Assembly (NCBI RefSeq): GCF_025336485.1
Contig: NZ_JAODAB010000004.1
Location: forward strand, 62,001 to 126,000
Length of the DNA: 64,000 nt
Source: Pseudomonas citri
GTDB taxonomy: Bacteria; Pseudomonadota; Gammaproteobacteria; Pseudomonadales; Pseudomonadaceae
Direction of reading: 5' to 3'
How positions within the stretch are numbered: the stretch's first letter is position 1; the number at the start of each line of letters is the position of its first letter. This document shows, one piece after another, positions 44,144 to 53,737 of this stretch. The position numbers and the translations under genes were made by a program. The notes under the pieces are model-generated. The model was not told the origin of the DNA. It saw only the letters and a program-made list of their open reading frames with translations, and did not search any database.

Positions 44144-45106
44144 ATGCCTGCGCTCAATGAAAGTCTTGAAGTTTATGTAAAATCCGTCACCCATGAAGCC
44201 AAAGGGATATTGGCCTACGAGTTACGCAGTCGCAACGACGAAGATTTGCCGCCGTTCACGGCGGGAGCACATATCGATCTGCGTATGGAGGCGGCGCCGG
44301 TACGCAGTTACTCCCTTTTGAATTCGCCTTCTGACCGATCACGTTATGTCATCGCCATTTCGCTGAATGAAAAAGGGCGTGGTGGGTCCATTCATATCCA
44401 TAAGAACCTGCATTGCGGGGACTCTTTGATCATTACCGGGCCACGGAACAATTTTCCTTTGGCTGAAGATGCCAAACACTCCGTCCTCATTGCGGGCGGT
44501 ATCGGTATTACACCAATCTGGTCCATGGCTCAGCGTCTGACCGAAATAGATGCCCACTGGGAATTGCATTACGGCGCTCGAAGCAGGGATTGCGCCGCAC
44601 TTCTGGAGGTGATGGAAAACCATCCGTACAGCCGGGCGATCCACACTTGCTACTCCGAGGGTGAACAGGCTGAATTTCTGGACCTGAAAGCCATCGTGGC
44701 TCGAGACGATGGACACATGCATTTCTACTGCTGCGGCCCAGCGGTCATGCTGGAGGCGTTCAAAGAGGCGACTCGAGAGGTGCCCGCCGAACGCGTGCAT
44801 TTCGAATCGTTTAGTGCCGAGCACGAGGCATCCCTGGAAGGCGGATTCGTTGTTGAGTTGGCACGCAGCGGCAAGTCGATCGAGGTGACACCCGGACAGA
44901 GCATTCTCGATGCGCTGCTTGGCCAAGGTATCGAAGTCATGAACTCCTGCCGGGAAGGTATCTGCGGCGCCTGTGAGGTTCGGGTATTGGAAGGTACGCC
45001 GGACCATCGAGATTCCATTCTGAGCGATTCGGAAAAGCAGGCGGGTAAAACCATGTTCGTTTGCTGCTCAGGATCTCAGGGCAATCGATTGGTGTTGGAC
45101 TTGTAA
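44144..45106 (+). CDS. phthalate-dioxygenase-reductase-type flavin/2Fe-2S reductase (VanB-like)
   Basis: A 320-residue reductase with the PDR order: FMN domain (VRSYSLLNSPSDRSRYVIA), NAD domain (SVLIAGGIGITPIWSMAQR, HFYCCGPAVML) and C-terminal ferredoxin with cluster cysteines in NSCREGICGACEVRV and FVCCSGS. The ATG at 44144 (MPALNESLEVYVKS) fits the family length. It lies 110 bp after the Rieske oxygenase and would supply it with electrons from NADH. Class IA systems always combine these two proteins. Confidence 0.92.
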   Translation: MPALNESLEVYVKSVTHEAKGILAYELRSRNDEDLPPFTAGAHIDLRMEAAPVRSYSLLNSPSDRSRYVIAISLNEKGRGGSIHIHKNLHCGDSLIITGPRNNFPLAEDAKHSVLIAGGIGITPIWSMAQRLTEIDAHWELHYGARSRDCAALLEVMENHPYSRAIHTCYSEGEQAEFLDLKAIVARDDGHMHFYCCGPAVMLEAFKEATREVPAERVHFESFSAEHEASLEGGFVVELARSGKSIEVTPGQSILDALLGQGIEVMNSCREGICGACEVRVLEGTPDHRDSILSDSEKQAGKTMFVCCSGSQGNRLVLDL

Positions 45107-45148
45107 TCAGGCGGCCCTTTTCCAGGGCCACCGAACCATTAGGGGGAT

Positions 45149-45583
45149 TTACTCAGTCGCTGCGGTCAATTGGTGAAACAAGGTAGCCATGCACCAATAG
45201 TCTGAGCAGCGACGGATCTTGTGACCTTCAAACTCAAAAACTGAGCTACCGCGCACTTCGAATTTTTTACCTGTTGCAGGCAAACCAGCCATCGCCTCCT
45301 GATGCGTTCCGCGCATCACCCATTCTGCACCGCCTCTATTGAGTGAAACAAAAGCGTCGGTGATTTCATACTCAACGTCTGAGGACATGTGAAAGACCTC
45401 CTCTGAGAAACTCACCAACTGCGCAGCACCAAGGTTAACCCGCTGAGTCGGTACATCTTCGTAAACGAGATCCTCAATAAAAACTTCTAAAAGACGCGTT
45501 GAATCGTGATCCGACCAATACTTCGCCCATAAACGAATGGACTCCAGCTGCTGGAGTTCCAGCTCATCTAAATAATTACTCAT
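45149..45583 (-). CDS. SnoaL/NTF2-like protein
   Basis: A 144-residue cone-shaped NTF2-fold protein: RLWAKYWSDHDSTRLLEVF, LVYEDVPTQRVNLGAAQLV, and a beta-rich end KIRRCSDYWCMATLFHQLT. Members of this superfamily are isomerases, cyclases, hydrolases or small subunits of oxygenases. It lacks the usual features of a Rieske beta subunit and is read away from the oxygenase pair. It is the last gene of the leftward run that begins with the DUF1302 gene, 190 bp after the permease. Function unknown. Confidence 0.65.
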   Translation of the reverse strand: MSNYLDELELQQLESIRLWAKYWSDHDSTRLLEVFIEDLVYEDVPTQRVNLGAAQLVSFSEEVFHMSSDVEYEITDAFVSLNRGGAEWVMRGTHQEAMAGLPATGKKFEVRGSSVFEFEGHKIRRCSDYWCMATLFHQLTAATE

Positions 45584-45774
45584 CTGTTTCCCTTCCGAAT
45601 GCGTAAGTTTATCGGTTTCGACCCGCCAACTGAGCTCCCAACAATTACGCTTTCGCTAAGTTAATTTATATCCACTCACTGCAAACCGCAAAAAACCCAA
45701 CAGCCCACCGAGTGAATGAGCCCATAACTCAATCGCCTACATACAAGTCAGCGCTCAGCACTCTTCAGCAGACG

Positions 45775-47187
45775 TTAATCGAGATCAGCCTCAAACAGGC
45801 TGCGTTTCATAAAGCACTTGACCCAGACAGCAGCGATCACACTGACCAATAACAGTATGCTTCCGGTGATCTTGTAAACCATTGCGGTCATATCCGGTGA
45901 GGGAGAGTTGTGTAAGGCGATATACACCATGCCCAGGACTCCGATGATCTGCGGCAGGGGGTAAAAAGGTGCCCGATACGGACGGTGGAAATCAGGAAAA
46001 CGGCGACGCAGAACAATGACATTGAGATGGGCAACCACATAGGCCAACAACCAACTCGTGGAGGCTGCGATCACCAGCGTAATCAGCGAGTCCATGGTGA
46101 AGAACAGAAATGGCAGCAGGATAATGCCCGAAATGAAAAGAATAGCGACCCAAGGGGTATCGGTACGCTTGTTCGTGAGCGCAAGCTGTGGAAACACCTG
46201 ACCGTTTTCAGCCATTCCCTGCAACATCCGAGGTATCGCTGCCAGCACCGTGTTGAGGGTGCTGCAAGTCGCGGTAACCCCCATTACCGCGGCAATCAGG
46301 AGACCTCCCTTACCGAAAACGGCGCTCGCGTAATCCGCGTACGGTAGCGGCGAGGTCGTCAGCGTCTCTACACTCAAGTAGTGGCCGGCCCCGACCGCAA
46401 ATGCTGAGAAAATCACCAACATCGCCACCAGAGACAAGCTCATCACTCGCGGAATATTACTTTCTGGCCTGTGGACCTCATTAATCATCGGGCAGATGTA
46501 CTCTGACCCGACCATCAGCCACATCACGAGTACGATCAGGCCCAGAAAGCTGCCGTCCTGTATTGACGACAAGCTCCATTCCACAGACGTACCGATGATC
46601 GACGGCACTGGCTGTGCTATCTCCGTCAAGGCACTGTGACTAAACAGCACCAACGCGGTGACGAGAATGAATGCCAAGAGGTTTTGTACCTTGGCGAAGA
46701 CATCCGCGCCCACCAGATTGGCCAAGGTCAGTAATAGCAGGATCGCCAACGGGACGGACTTCTCCGGAAACATGCCTGGAAGGAGTTTGGCGATCACCGC
46801 ATCGACCAGAAACATTTCGGCCGGCAATGCCAGCATCGCTACCACGACGTACCCTGCGAAGACCGCGACGATCGCTGGAAAGTGGCCAATTGCTTTTTGA
46901 GTATAAGTGCCTAACGTCCCTGCATTGGAAAACATTAAGGAGAGTTCGGCAAAAGACATGGCATTGAACTGAGCCAACAAGAACGCTATGCATAAAGCGG
47001 CAATGAAACCCACACCACCGAGACCAACGCCTTGCGTAGCCGATATCATTGAACCTTGAACGATGACGACCCCCATACAAATGGCCATCATCGTCAAAAA
47101 ACCTAACTTCTTCTTGGGAATAGACGGTACTTTTGTTTCAGTAAAAGTGCTTGTCGGAACATCACTTTGCACGCGTATCTGGCTCAT
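45775..47187 (-). CDS. APC-superfamily amino acid/amine permease
   Basis: A 470-residue transporter with about 12 membrane helices. It has the APC N-terminal motif (IPKKKLGFLTMMAICMG, GVGLGGVGFIAALCIAF) and LIVLVMWLMVGSEYICPMI in the middle, a variant of the usual TM6 region. The ATG follows GAGGAAA. APC permeases import amino acids, polyamines and other cationic amines. In this cluster with amidohydrolases and an amino-alcohol-type kinase/lyase pair, an amine substrate is plausible but unproven. Confidence 0.85.
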   Translation of the reverse strand: MSQIRVQSDVPTSTFTETKVPSIPKKKLGFLTMMAICMGVVIVQGSMISATQGVGLGGVGFIAALCIAFLLAQFNAMSFAELSLMFSNAGTLGTYTQKAIGHFPAIVAVFAGYVVVAMLALPAEMFLVDAVIAKLLPGMFPEKSVPLAILLLLTLANLVGADVFAKVQNLLAFILVTALVLFSHSALTEIAQPVPSIIGTSVEWSLSSIQDGSFLGLIVLVMWLMVGSEYICPMINEVHRPESNIPRVMSLSLVAMLVIFSAFAVGAGHYLSVETLTTSPLPYADYASAVFGKGGLLIAAVMGVTATCSTLNTVLAAIPRMLQGMAENGQVFPQLALTNKRTDTPWVAILFISGIILLPFLFFTMDSLITLVIAASTSWLLAYVVAHLNVIVLRRRFPDFHRPYRAPFYPLPQIIGVLGMVYIALHNSPSPDMTAMVYKITGSILLLVSVIAAVWVKCFMKRSLFEADLD

Positions 47188-47293
47188 TTTTTATTTCCTC
47201 ATAGAGGCGTTCGTGAACACACAGTTACAAAGTTCCGTTCTTTTAATTATTTTAGGCCTGTTGGCCCTGTCCATAAGATGCCGGTATTCTTTT

Positions 47294-48337
47294 CTACCGA
47301 CTCGGCATAACCCGGGACGTCGGTTTAAACATAGGAAGGCTCATCCCGACGAACCTCTCGAAGGTACGAGTGATTTCGGCGTATTCAATCCCCTGCACGA
47401 TAAATACGATTCTCGTGCGATGATCCGTAGAGGGCCATTTCGCAAGCGGCTTCAGTGGGTGAAAGACCTGCTGTACACCATGCACAATCATCGGCTGATC
47501 GGGATGTTCGACCACCTGCACGATTCCTTTCACTCGCAGCAGGTGCTCTCCCCTCATGGAGGCGATAAGCTCCAACCAATACGCGAGGCGTTCCTGTTCA
47601 ACGGGCTGATCCAGAATCAGGCAATGAGACTTGACCTTGCCGTCGTGGTAGCTGTTTTCACTACCACGACTCTCGGCCTCCTTCATGTAGGCATCGATGT
47701 CGAGCACACCATGGTGCCCGTCTCCCAACACATCGACTGCGCTCACGCGCCCATTGAGAACCCGCTTGAACCCGGCCGCGGGGTTCAGCTCCCGCAGTCG
47801 GGCTTCCAGTTTTGCGATCGTTTGATCAGACGCCAGATCAGTTTTGGTTAACAACAACCGATCGGCCAGCGAGATCTGCGTGACCGCCTCAACGTGTCGA
47901 TCGAGGGTGCTTGCGCCATTGACCGCATCCACCGTGGTGACCACCTGCTCAAGACGATAACGCTGCATGACCTGAGGATCGATCATGAAGGTCTGCAACA
48001 CGGGTACCGGATCCGCGAGCCCCGTCGTTTCAATGACAACGCGGGTGAATGGCGAAAGCTCTTCACTCTCGCGCCGTTCGTACAGGTCCACCAAGGTGTC
48101 AACCAAGTCACCGCGTACGGTGCAGCACAAACACCCACTCTGCAGCAATCGCAGGTTCTCACTCACCTGCTCGACCAACAGGTGGTCAATTCCGACCTCC
48201 CCAAACTCATTGATGATCACCGCGGTATCAGCGAGTTCGGGCAGTTCCAGCAGGCGATTCAATGTCGTGGTTTTTCCACTGCCAAGAAAACCGGTCAACA
48301 GCGTGACCGGTAACCGACTATCGCCCACATCACTCAT
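47294..48337 (-). CDS. CobW/COG0523-family GTPase, probable metallochaperone
   Basis: A 347-residue GTPase. The P-loop GFLGSGKT is at residues 16-23 and the metal-binding GCLCC motif (C69, C71, C72) matches the CxCC signature of zinc/nitrile-hydratase metallochaperones. TKTDLAS near residue 170 stands in for the guanine-binding NKxD. The C-terminal CobW_C domain shows VKGIVQVVEHPDQPMIVHGV. Its start overlaps the stop of the amidohydrolase gene by 4 bp, so it may load metal into that enzyme. Confidence 0.88.
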   Translation of the reverse strand: MSDVGDSRLPVTLLTGFLGSGKTTTLNRLLELPELADTAVIINEFGEVGIDHLLVEQVSENLRLLQSGCLCCTVRGDLVDTLVDLYERRESEELSPFTRVVIETTGLADPVPVLQTFMIDPQVMQRYRLEQVVTTVDAVNGASTLDRHVEAVTQISLADRLLLTKTDLASDQTIAKLEARLRELNPAAGFKRVLNGRVSAVDVLGDGHHGVLDIDAYMKEAESRGSENSYHDGKVKSHCLILDQPVEQERLAYWLELIASMRGEHLLRVKGIVQVVEHPDQPMIVHGVQQVFHPLKPLAKWPSTDHRTRIVFIVQGIEYAEITRTFERFVGMSLPMFKPTSRVMPSR

Positions 48338-49995
48338 ACCTGAGCCTCGTACACCAGGCTGCCGGCGAAGTAGGTCTGCAGGACTTGGGTCTTTGCCAAT
48401 TGGTCCAGCGGAATCTGGAACAGATGACGATCGAGCACAATGAAATCTGCGGACTTACCGTTCTCGAGCGAGCCGGTTTCCTGACTCAAGCCCATCGCCG
48501 TAGCAGGGCCGATGGTATAGGCACGTAACGCGGTGGCCAGGTCAAGCCCTTGTTCGGGCCACATTTCACCTGGGAAGGCGCCACTAGGATCTCGTCGAGT
48601 AATGATCGCTTGCAAGCTGATCCAAGGGCTTGGGTCAGGCACTACCGGCCAATCCGAGCCAACTGCGAGCAAAACGCCGGCTTCATCCATGCTGCGATTC
48701 GGGTACGAGCGGGTTACACGTTCTGGAGGCAAGACTGAGTTGAGCTGGTCGACAATCACCCCCGGGCACCAGATCATCGGAGAAAGATCTGCAACGATGT
48801 TCAACTCTTTGAAACGTGCAATGTCATCGTCGTGCAAGTAACCAGCATGCGCGATCTGATGCATGCGGTTACCGCCATTGAAAGTGCGCACGACTTCGAA
48901 GGCATCGAGCGCCACCCGCACCGAACCATCGCCGGTGCAATGGATTTTCAGACTGACGTCAGCCTCTTCGCATTCGGCAATCACACGTGCCAGCTGTGGC
49001 ACCGTCAGGAATGTCGCTCCGCGGAAACAGCAGCCATGCAGGGTATCCGGCAGATAAGGCTCCAACATCGATGCTGTGCGGGTGGTGGGCACGCCATCGA
49101 GGAAGATCTTGCCGAAGTCCGGACGGAAGTATTGACTGCGGTACTGGTCACGCAGCTCGAACAACTCCTTGCCCCATTGTTCGGCGGCAAGCGGACCGCC
49201 TTCCAGTGCCGGCATGGACCCGACGACCCAGGCAGTCAACTGCCCACGATCAGCCGCAGTTTTGATTGCCTCCATCATCATCCGTGCGGTCAGGGCGTCC
49301 TGAAGCCCGGTGACACCCATGGCATTCATCCGTTTTACGGCGTGAACGGCCGCTGCCACATCGAGCTCCGGCTCCGCTGCCAATGATTTGGAGACGGCAG
49401 CTTCAGCTAGGGCGGATGCGGTTTCCAACAACAAGCCGGTCGCCTCACCGGTCTGCGGATGCCGGACAATGGTGCCGTTGATAGGATCGGGGGTGCTGTT
49501 ATCGATTCCACAAGCTTTCAAACCGGCAAGGTTGAGCCAGCGGTTGTGATGGGAATCATCACGCAGCATGACCGGGCGCCCGCCAGATGCGTCGTCCAGA
49601 CGAAGACGCGCTTCATAAGTCAGCTCCTCGAGCAACGTACTGCCCCAGATACCACCGACAATCCAGCGATCCAGCGGACGATCCTTAGCCGCCTCACGGA
49701 CCTGCTCGATGATTTGGTCCAGGCTGGCTGTCGGCAGAAAATTCACATCGTAAAGTTCAGCCCGACCGGCCAGAACGAAGTGGCTATGGACGTCGATCAT
49801 GCCAGGCATAACCATCTTCCCTTGCAGATCGAGGACCTTGGCGCCGCTGCCTACAGCAGCCCTTGCAACCTCTTCACTGCCCACCGCCACCAATCGACCG
49901 TCACGCACCGCCAGCGCTTGAGCCCAAGGCGTATCGGCATTCATCGTGTAGATCACACCGTTTACCAGAACAAGTTCATTTCCTTGATTTGCCAT
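48334..49995 (-). CDS. YtcJ/AepA-type metal-dependent amidohydrolase
   Basis: About 553 residues from the ATG at 49995 (MANQGNELVLVNGV), which has a better-placed ribosome site than the upstream GTG at 50004. It is an amidohydrolase_3 protein: the HxH metal site lies in MIDVHSHFVLAG, the catalytic Asp in VGSDWPVVPDPSPW, and additional His residues in KIHCTGDGS and MHQIAHAGYLH. Relatives include N-substituted formamide deformylase and other amide hydrolases. It is translationally coupled to the CobW GTPase. It may remove an N-acyl or N-formyl group from the cluster's substrate, which is inference. Confidence 0.85.
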   Translation of the reverse strand: MANQGNELVLVNGVIYTMNADTPWAQALAVRDGRLVAVGSEEVARAAVGSGAKVLDLQGKMVMPGMIDVHSHFVLAGRAELYDVNFLPTASLDQIIEQVREAAKDRPLDRWIVGGIWGSTLLEELTYEARLRLDDASGGRPVMLRDDSHHNRWLNLAGLKACGIDNSTPDPINGTIVRHPQTGEATGLLLETASALAEAAVSKSLAAEPELDVAAAVHAVKRMNAMGVTGLQDALTARMMMEAIKTAADRGQLTAWVVGSMPALEGGPLAAEQWGKELFELRDQYRSQYFRPDFGKIFLDGVPTTRTASMLEPYLPDTLHGCCFRGATFLTVPQLARVIAECEEADVSLKIHCTGDGSVRVALDAFEVVRTFNGGNRMHQIAHAGYLHDDDIARFKELNIVADLSPMIWCPGVIVDQLNSVLPPERVTRSYPNRSMDEAGVLLAVGSDWPVVPDPSPWISLQAIITRRDPSGAFPGEMWPEQGLDLATALRAYTIGPATAMGLSQETGSLENGKSADFIVLDRHLFQIPLDQLAKTQVLQTYFAGSLVYEAQV

Positions 49996-50105
49996 GACAA
50001 ACACCTTCTCTATAAGTTGGCAAGTTCGAGGTCTGACATATCAGTCCCTCGACCTTGTAATGATTGATATACGCAGCCCGGACATCGTCCGCCGCCGTCT
50101 GGAAC

Positions 50106-52556
50106 TCAAGCCGAGATTTTCAGATGGCTGCCTGGGTGGTCCTGATGCTCATCAGCTGAATCTGCGGACTGAGTCGATTCAGTGGCCGCTATGTCGCTTG
50201 GCCTTAGCAGGAAATGTGCTAGTGCCGGCAGAAGAATCAGTGCCCCCAACATGTTCCACAGGAACATGAAGGCCAGCAGCAGGCCCATATCCGCCTGAAA
50301 CTTAATAGGGCTGAGCACCCAGGTAACAACGCCAATAGCCAGCGTGACACCTGTCAGCATCACGACCTTGCCGGTGAACAACAGGGCTCGGTAATAGGCC
50401 TCAGACAAACTCTTGCCTTCACGCAGTTGGGCCAAAGTCACCGAGAGAATGTACAGCGCATAGTCAATACCGATGCCAACCCCCAAAGCGATGACCGGCA
50501 ATGTCGCAACCTTCACGCCCATGCCGAGAGAGACCATCAATGCCTCGGCGAGTATCGAGGTGAGCATCAGTGGCAGAACTGCCACGACGACCGCGCGCCA
50601 GGATCGGAAGGTAATCAAACTGAGTAATGCAACGGCGGCATAGACCAGAAACAGCATTTGCCACCAGGCTTGTTTGACCACGATGTTCGTGGCCGCCTCG
50701 ATACCGGCATTCCCCGCAGCCAGCAGGAATTTGGTGTCGTCTGTGTCGTTCTCTCGGGCAAATGCTTCAACGAATCGGACCACGGAAGACAACGTGTCAG
50801 CCTTGTGATCGCGCAAGTAGATATAAAGCGTCAGCAGGCTGCAGCTATCATCGTAAAGCCCGCGAGGTGCCCCGGCCGTAACAGTGTTCAGCATGCTCTG
50901 GTTAGGAAGAAACTCGTACCATTTGGGGTTGGCCTCGTTCAAACCCACCAGCATTTTGCGATTCAGCAGGGCAAGGGAGTTGGTCGTCTCAACGCCCGGG
51001 AGCTGGCGCAATTGCCATTCCAACGAGTCGATCTTGTTGAGCGTTTCGTACTGGGAGCATTGCCCTGCAGGTCTCGAGACCATGATGGCAAGAACATCAC
51101 TTGACGCACCGTAACTGGCGTTCATGAAAGCGACATCGCGGTTGTAACGACTTTCAGAGCGCAGTTCCGGTGCACCTGGATCCAGATCACCAATTTTCAG
51201 GTGAGTGCTGACAGCAAAACCGACCACACCGATAACCATTGCCACCAGCAACGCGCAGGTAGCCATCTTGCGCTGCGTGAAACGGTCCAGAAACGCCCAG
51301 AGCGGATGCTTGCCCTGCCCGTTTTCATCAGCCGACTCGGCATGCAGACTGCGCTTGGCCGCAACCGCGCTGACGCCCGCGTAGGACAGCATGATCGGCA
51401 ACAGAATGAGATTGGTGAAGATCAGTACCGCTACACCAATCGAGGCAGCAATAGCCAGCTCGCGGATGACCTGGATGTCGATTACCAGCAATACCGCAAA
51501 GCCAACCGCGTCGGCCAACAGCGCCGTCATACCGGCCAAAAACAGACGGCGGAAGGTAAAACGTGCAGCGAGCAGTTTCGGCACGCCCCTTCCTATGTCC
51601 TGCATGATGCCGTTCATCTTCTGCGCGCCATGACTCATCCCTATGGCGAACACCAGGAATGGCACCAGAATCGAATAGGGGTCCAATGAATAGCCGAGCG
51701 TTGGCAACAAACCAAGCTGCCACACCACGGCGATTAACGATGCTGTAACCACCAGCAATGTAGAACGCACACAACGGGTGTACCAAAACACCGTGACAGT
51801 GGCGATACCGACAGCGATGGCGAAGAACAACAAGACTGAACGCACGCCGTCGATAAGATCGCCAATAATTTTGGCGAACCCAGTGATATGCACCACATAG
51901 CCTTCGGCCTCATACTTGTGGCGCAACTGCTCCAGCTGTTCGGCGAATACTGCGTAGTTCAGCGGATGTCCTTCGCCATCCTTGGCCAGCAATGGAACGT
52001 AGATCACCGATGACTTGCCGTCGGTGGATACGATCTGACCGATCTCACCGGAACGGGCAATATTCGCCCGCAGTTGCTCAAGCCTCGCCGGGCTGCCGTC
52101 GTATCCCTCGGGAATTACCTGTCCACCTTCGAGACCGTCTTCGGTCACGCCCGTCCAGCGTGTCGAGGGGGTCCACAACGACTTCATGTTCGCTCTATCG
52201 ACACCACTCAAAAGGAAAATTTCATCCGACATACGACGCAATGCATCGAGGTATTTCGGATCGTAAATCGTTCCTTTAGGGCTCTCCACTGCAACGCGAA
52301 CAGCATTGCCCAGCCCTGTCAGTTGACTCTGATGCTCGGTGAACACCTGAATGTAAGGATGCTGCATTGGAATGGTTTTTTCGAAGCTGGCGTTGAGCTC
52401 CAGCTTGGTCACCTGCCACGCCAGAAAAACAGTCGCGATGGCACACAGAAAGACCACTACAAGGCGGTTATTGAACAAGGCTCGTTCCAGCAAGGAGCCC
52501 GAACGGCGGTCAAAATCATTAGCACTCCCAGAGAGGCCTGACGATTGGATCTTCAC
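50106..52556 (-). CDS. RND-superfamily transporter (MMPL type)
   Basis: An 816-residue membrane protein with two repeats of one helix, a periplasmic domain and five helices, the MMPL/HpnN-like RND layout. Examples are RLVVVFLCAIATVFLAWQV near residue 30, SILVPFLVFAIGMSHGAQKM mid-protein and VIALGVGIGIDYALYILSV in the second half. The GTG start overlaps the stop of the YCF48-like gene (GTGA) and follows GGAGA. With the YCF48 and DUF1302 genes it forms a module often found in clusters for hydrophobic substrates such as steroids and terpenes, thought to move lipophilic compounds across the envelope. Confidence 0.88.
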   Translation of the reverse strand: MKIQSSGLSGSANDFDRRSGSLLERALFNNRLVVVFLCAIATVFLAWQVTKLELNASFEKTIPMQHPYIQVFTEHQSQLTGLGNAVRVAVESPKGTIYDPKYLDALRRMSDEIFLLSGVDRANMKSLWTPSTRWTGVTEDGLEGGQVIPEGYDGSPARLEQLRANIARSGEIGQIVSTDGKSSVIYVPLLAKDGEGHPLNYAVFAEQLEQLRHKYEAEGYVVHITGFAKIIGDLIDGVRSVLLFFAIAVGIATVTVFWYTRCVRSTLLVVTASLIAVVWQLGLLPTLGYSLDPYSILVPFLVFAIGMSHGAQKMNGIMQDIGRGVPKLLAARFTFRRLFLAGMTALLADAVGFAVLLVIDIQVIRELAIAASIGVAVLIFTNLILLPIMLSYAGVSAVAAKRSLHAESADENGQGKHPLWAFLDRFTQRKMATCALLVAMVIGVVGFAVSTHLKIGDLDPGAPELRSESRYNRDVAFMNASYGASSDVLAIMVSRPAGQCSQYETLNKIDSLEWQLRQLPGVETTNSLALLNRKMLVGLNEANPKWYEFLPNQSMLNTVTAGAPRGLYDDSCSLLTLYIYLRDHKADTLSSVVRFVEAFARENDTDDTKFLLAAGNAGIEAATNIVVKQAWWQMLFLVYAAVALLSLITFRSWRAVVVAVLPLMLTSILAEALMVSLGMGVKVATLPVIALGVGIGIDYALYILSVTLAQLREGKSLSEAYYRALLFTGKVVMLTGVTLAIGVVTWVLSPIKFQADMGLLLAFMFLWNMLGALILLPALAHFLLRPSDIAATESTQSADSADEHQDHPGSHLKISA

Positions 52557-53623
52557 TGCTTTTCTCCAGGTTTTACCGTCGTTACACCAAGCTGACTGAG
52601 CACGAAAATTTTCAGGTCCGACGTGAGCAGCACACCGTTAAGCGGTGGGAAAGGTCGGCTATTGATGGGCTCCAACTTCCCTCCCCGCTCACGCATGATC
52701 AACCCCGACTGATTCACCAGAACCAAGTGGCCATCAGATTGAATTGCAGAAGCGGTAATGGAAGCTTCGTCCGGAGAAATCAAAGGTGTCCAAGTCTTGC
52801 CACCATCCTCGGACCGCAGGGCATTGCCACGCAAGCCAGCAACGACAATTTCACGACCCGAGGGTATCTCGGCAGTAAAATAACTCCCCCTATAGGGGGT
52901 CTGGGCGACGGAAAAAGTCGCACCACCATCCTCTGAAATGCGAACCAACCCTTGTTCGCCAACGATAACGATCTGCTGTCCCTCGCCACGTATCGCGCTC
53001 AAATGAAGCGCACCCGGGTTCTGAATTTGATCTCCCCAGGACGACCAGGTCTTGCCCCCATCGGTGGTTGATAGGACGATCCCATAAGCACCTACCACTA
53101 CGGCATTAAGTGGGGCGCGTACCAAAACATCGAGCAAAGGCTTGTCCGGCCCCTCCTCAACCATGCGTTCGGCATAAGCGATCGGCCGGGCTTCGCCTTT
53201 TTCTCTGGCGGTCGCCAGAATCAGCTGAGCAATCCGCCGACCATCGAGACTAAGCGTCCAGCTTTCACCCGCATCAGTGGTGACCAGTACGCTGCCCCCA
53301 TGCCCAACGGCGTAACCGTTCCTGGCATCGGCAAACCGTACCGCCGTCAACGTCACGCTGACGGGGGTCTGCACCTGCCGCCAACTCGCTCCCGAATCAT
53401 CGGATAACACTACAATTCCGCGCTCGCCCACCGCGACGAGGCGAGCACCCGCCTGCGCGATACCGAGCAGGTACGAATGTGCCGCCATTGCGGTGGCAAC
53501 AGAGGGTCTTTCCAACGCAGACTCTACTGGCGCCCCTTTGGCAATCGACAATGTGGACATAAGCAGCACGCCCCAAAGAAGGCACCAGGCTACATGTCGA
53601 TGAACACTATTCATGACTGGCAT
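52553..53623 (-). CDS. YCF48-like beta-propeller protein, exported
   Basis: About 356 residues from the ATG at 53623, six bases after GGAG; other in-frame starts lie at 53635 and 53614. A signal peptide (WCLLWGVLLMSTLSIAKG) precedes seven bladed repeats with the BNR/YCF48 pattern, for example VVLSDDSGASWRQV, VLVTTDAGESWTL, VLSTTDGGKTWSSW and ALRSEDGGKTWTPL. YCF48 proteins are assembly factors in photosystem II. In proteobacteria they accompany RND pumps and DUF1302 proteins, with unknown but presumably scaffold function in the periplasm. Confidence 0.85.
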   Translation of the reverse strand: MPVMNSVHRHVAWCLLWGVLLMSTLSIAKGAPVESALERPSVATAMAAHSYLLGIAQAGARLVAVGERGIVVLSDDSGASWRQVQTPVSVTLTAVRFADARNGYAVGHGGSVLVTTDAGESWTLSLDGRRIAQLILATAREKGEARPIAYAERMVEEGPDKPLLDVLVRAPLNAVVVGAYGIVLSTTDGGKTWSSWGDQIQNPGALHLSAIRGEGQQIVIVGEQGLVRISEDGGATFSVAQTPYRGSYFTAEIPSGREIVVAGLRGNALRSEDGGKTWTPLISPDEASITASAIQSDGHLVLVNQSGLIMRERGGKLEPINSRPFPPLNGVLLTSDLKIFVLSQLGVTTVKPGEKQ

Positions 53624-53737
53624 AATCAACTCCATACTTCGTTCATTACTCACCGACAATCGTAATTTTTTGCTGTTTACTTAAAGACTGGCGTCCGCCA
53701 AACAAAGCCGAAACGCCAGCGAGCAATAAACTTTTCT

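Noticed and set aside
45149..45583. Beta subunit for the Rieske oxygenase
   Set aside because: Read in the opposite direction and lacking beta-subunit landmarks; phthalate-type oxygenases with PDR reductases work without one.
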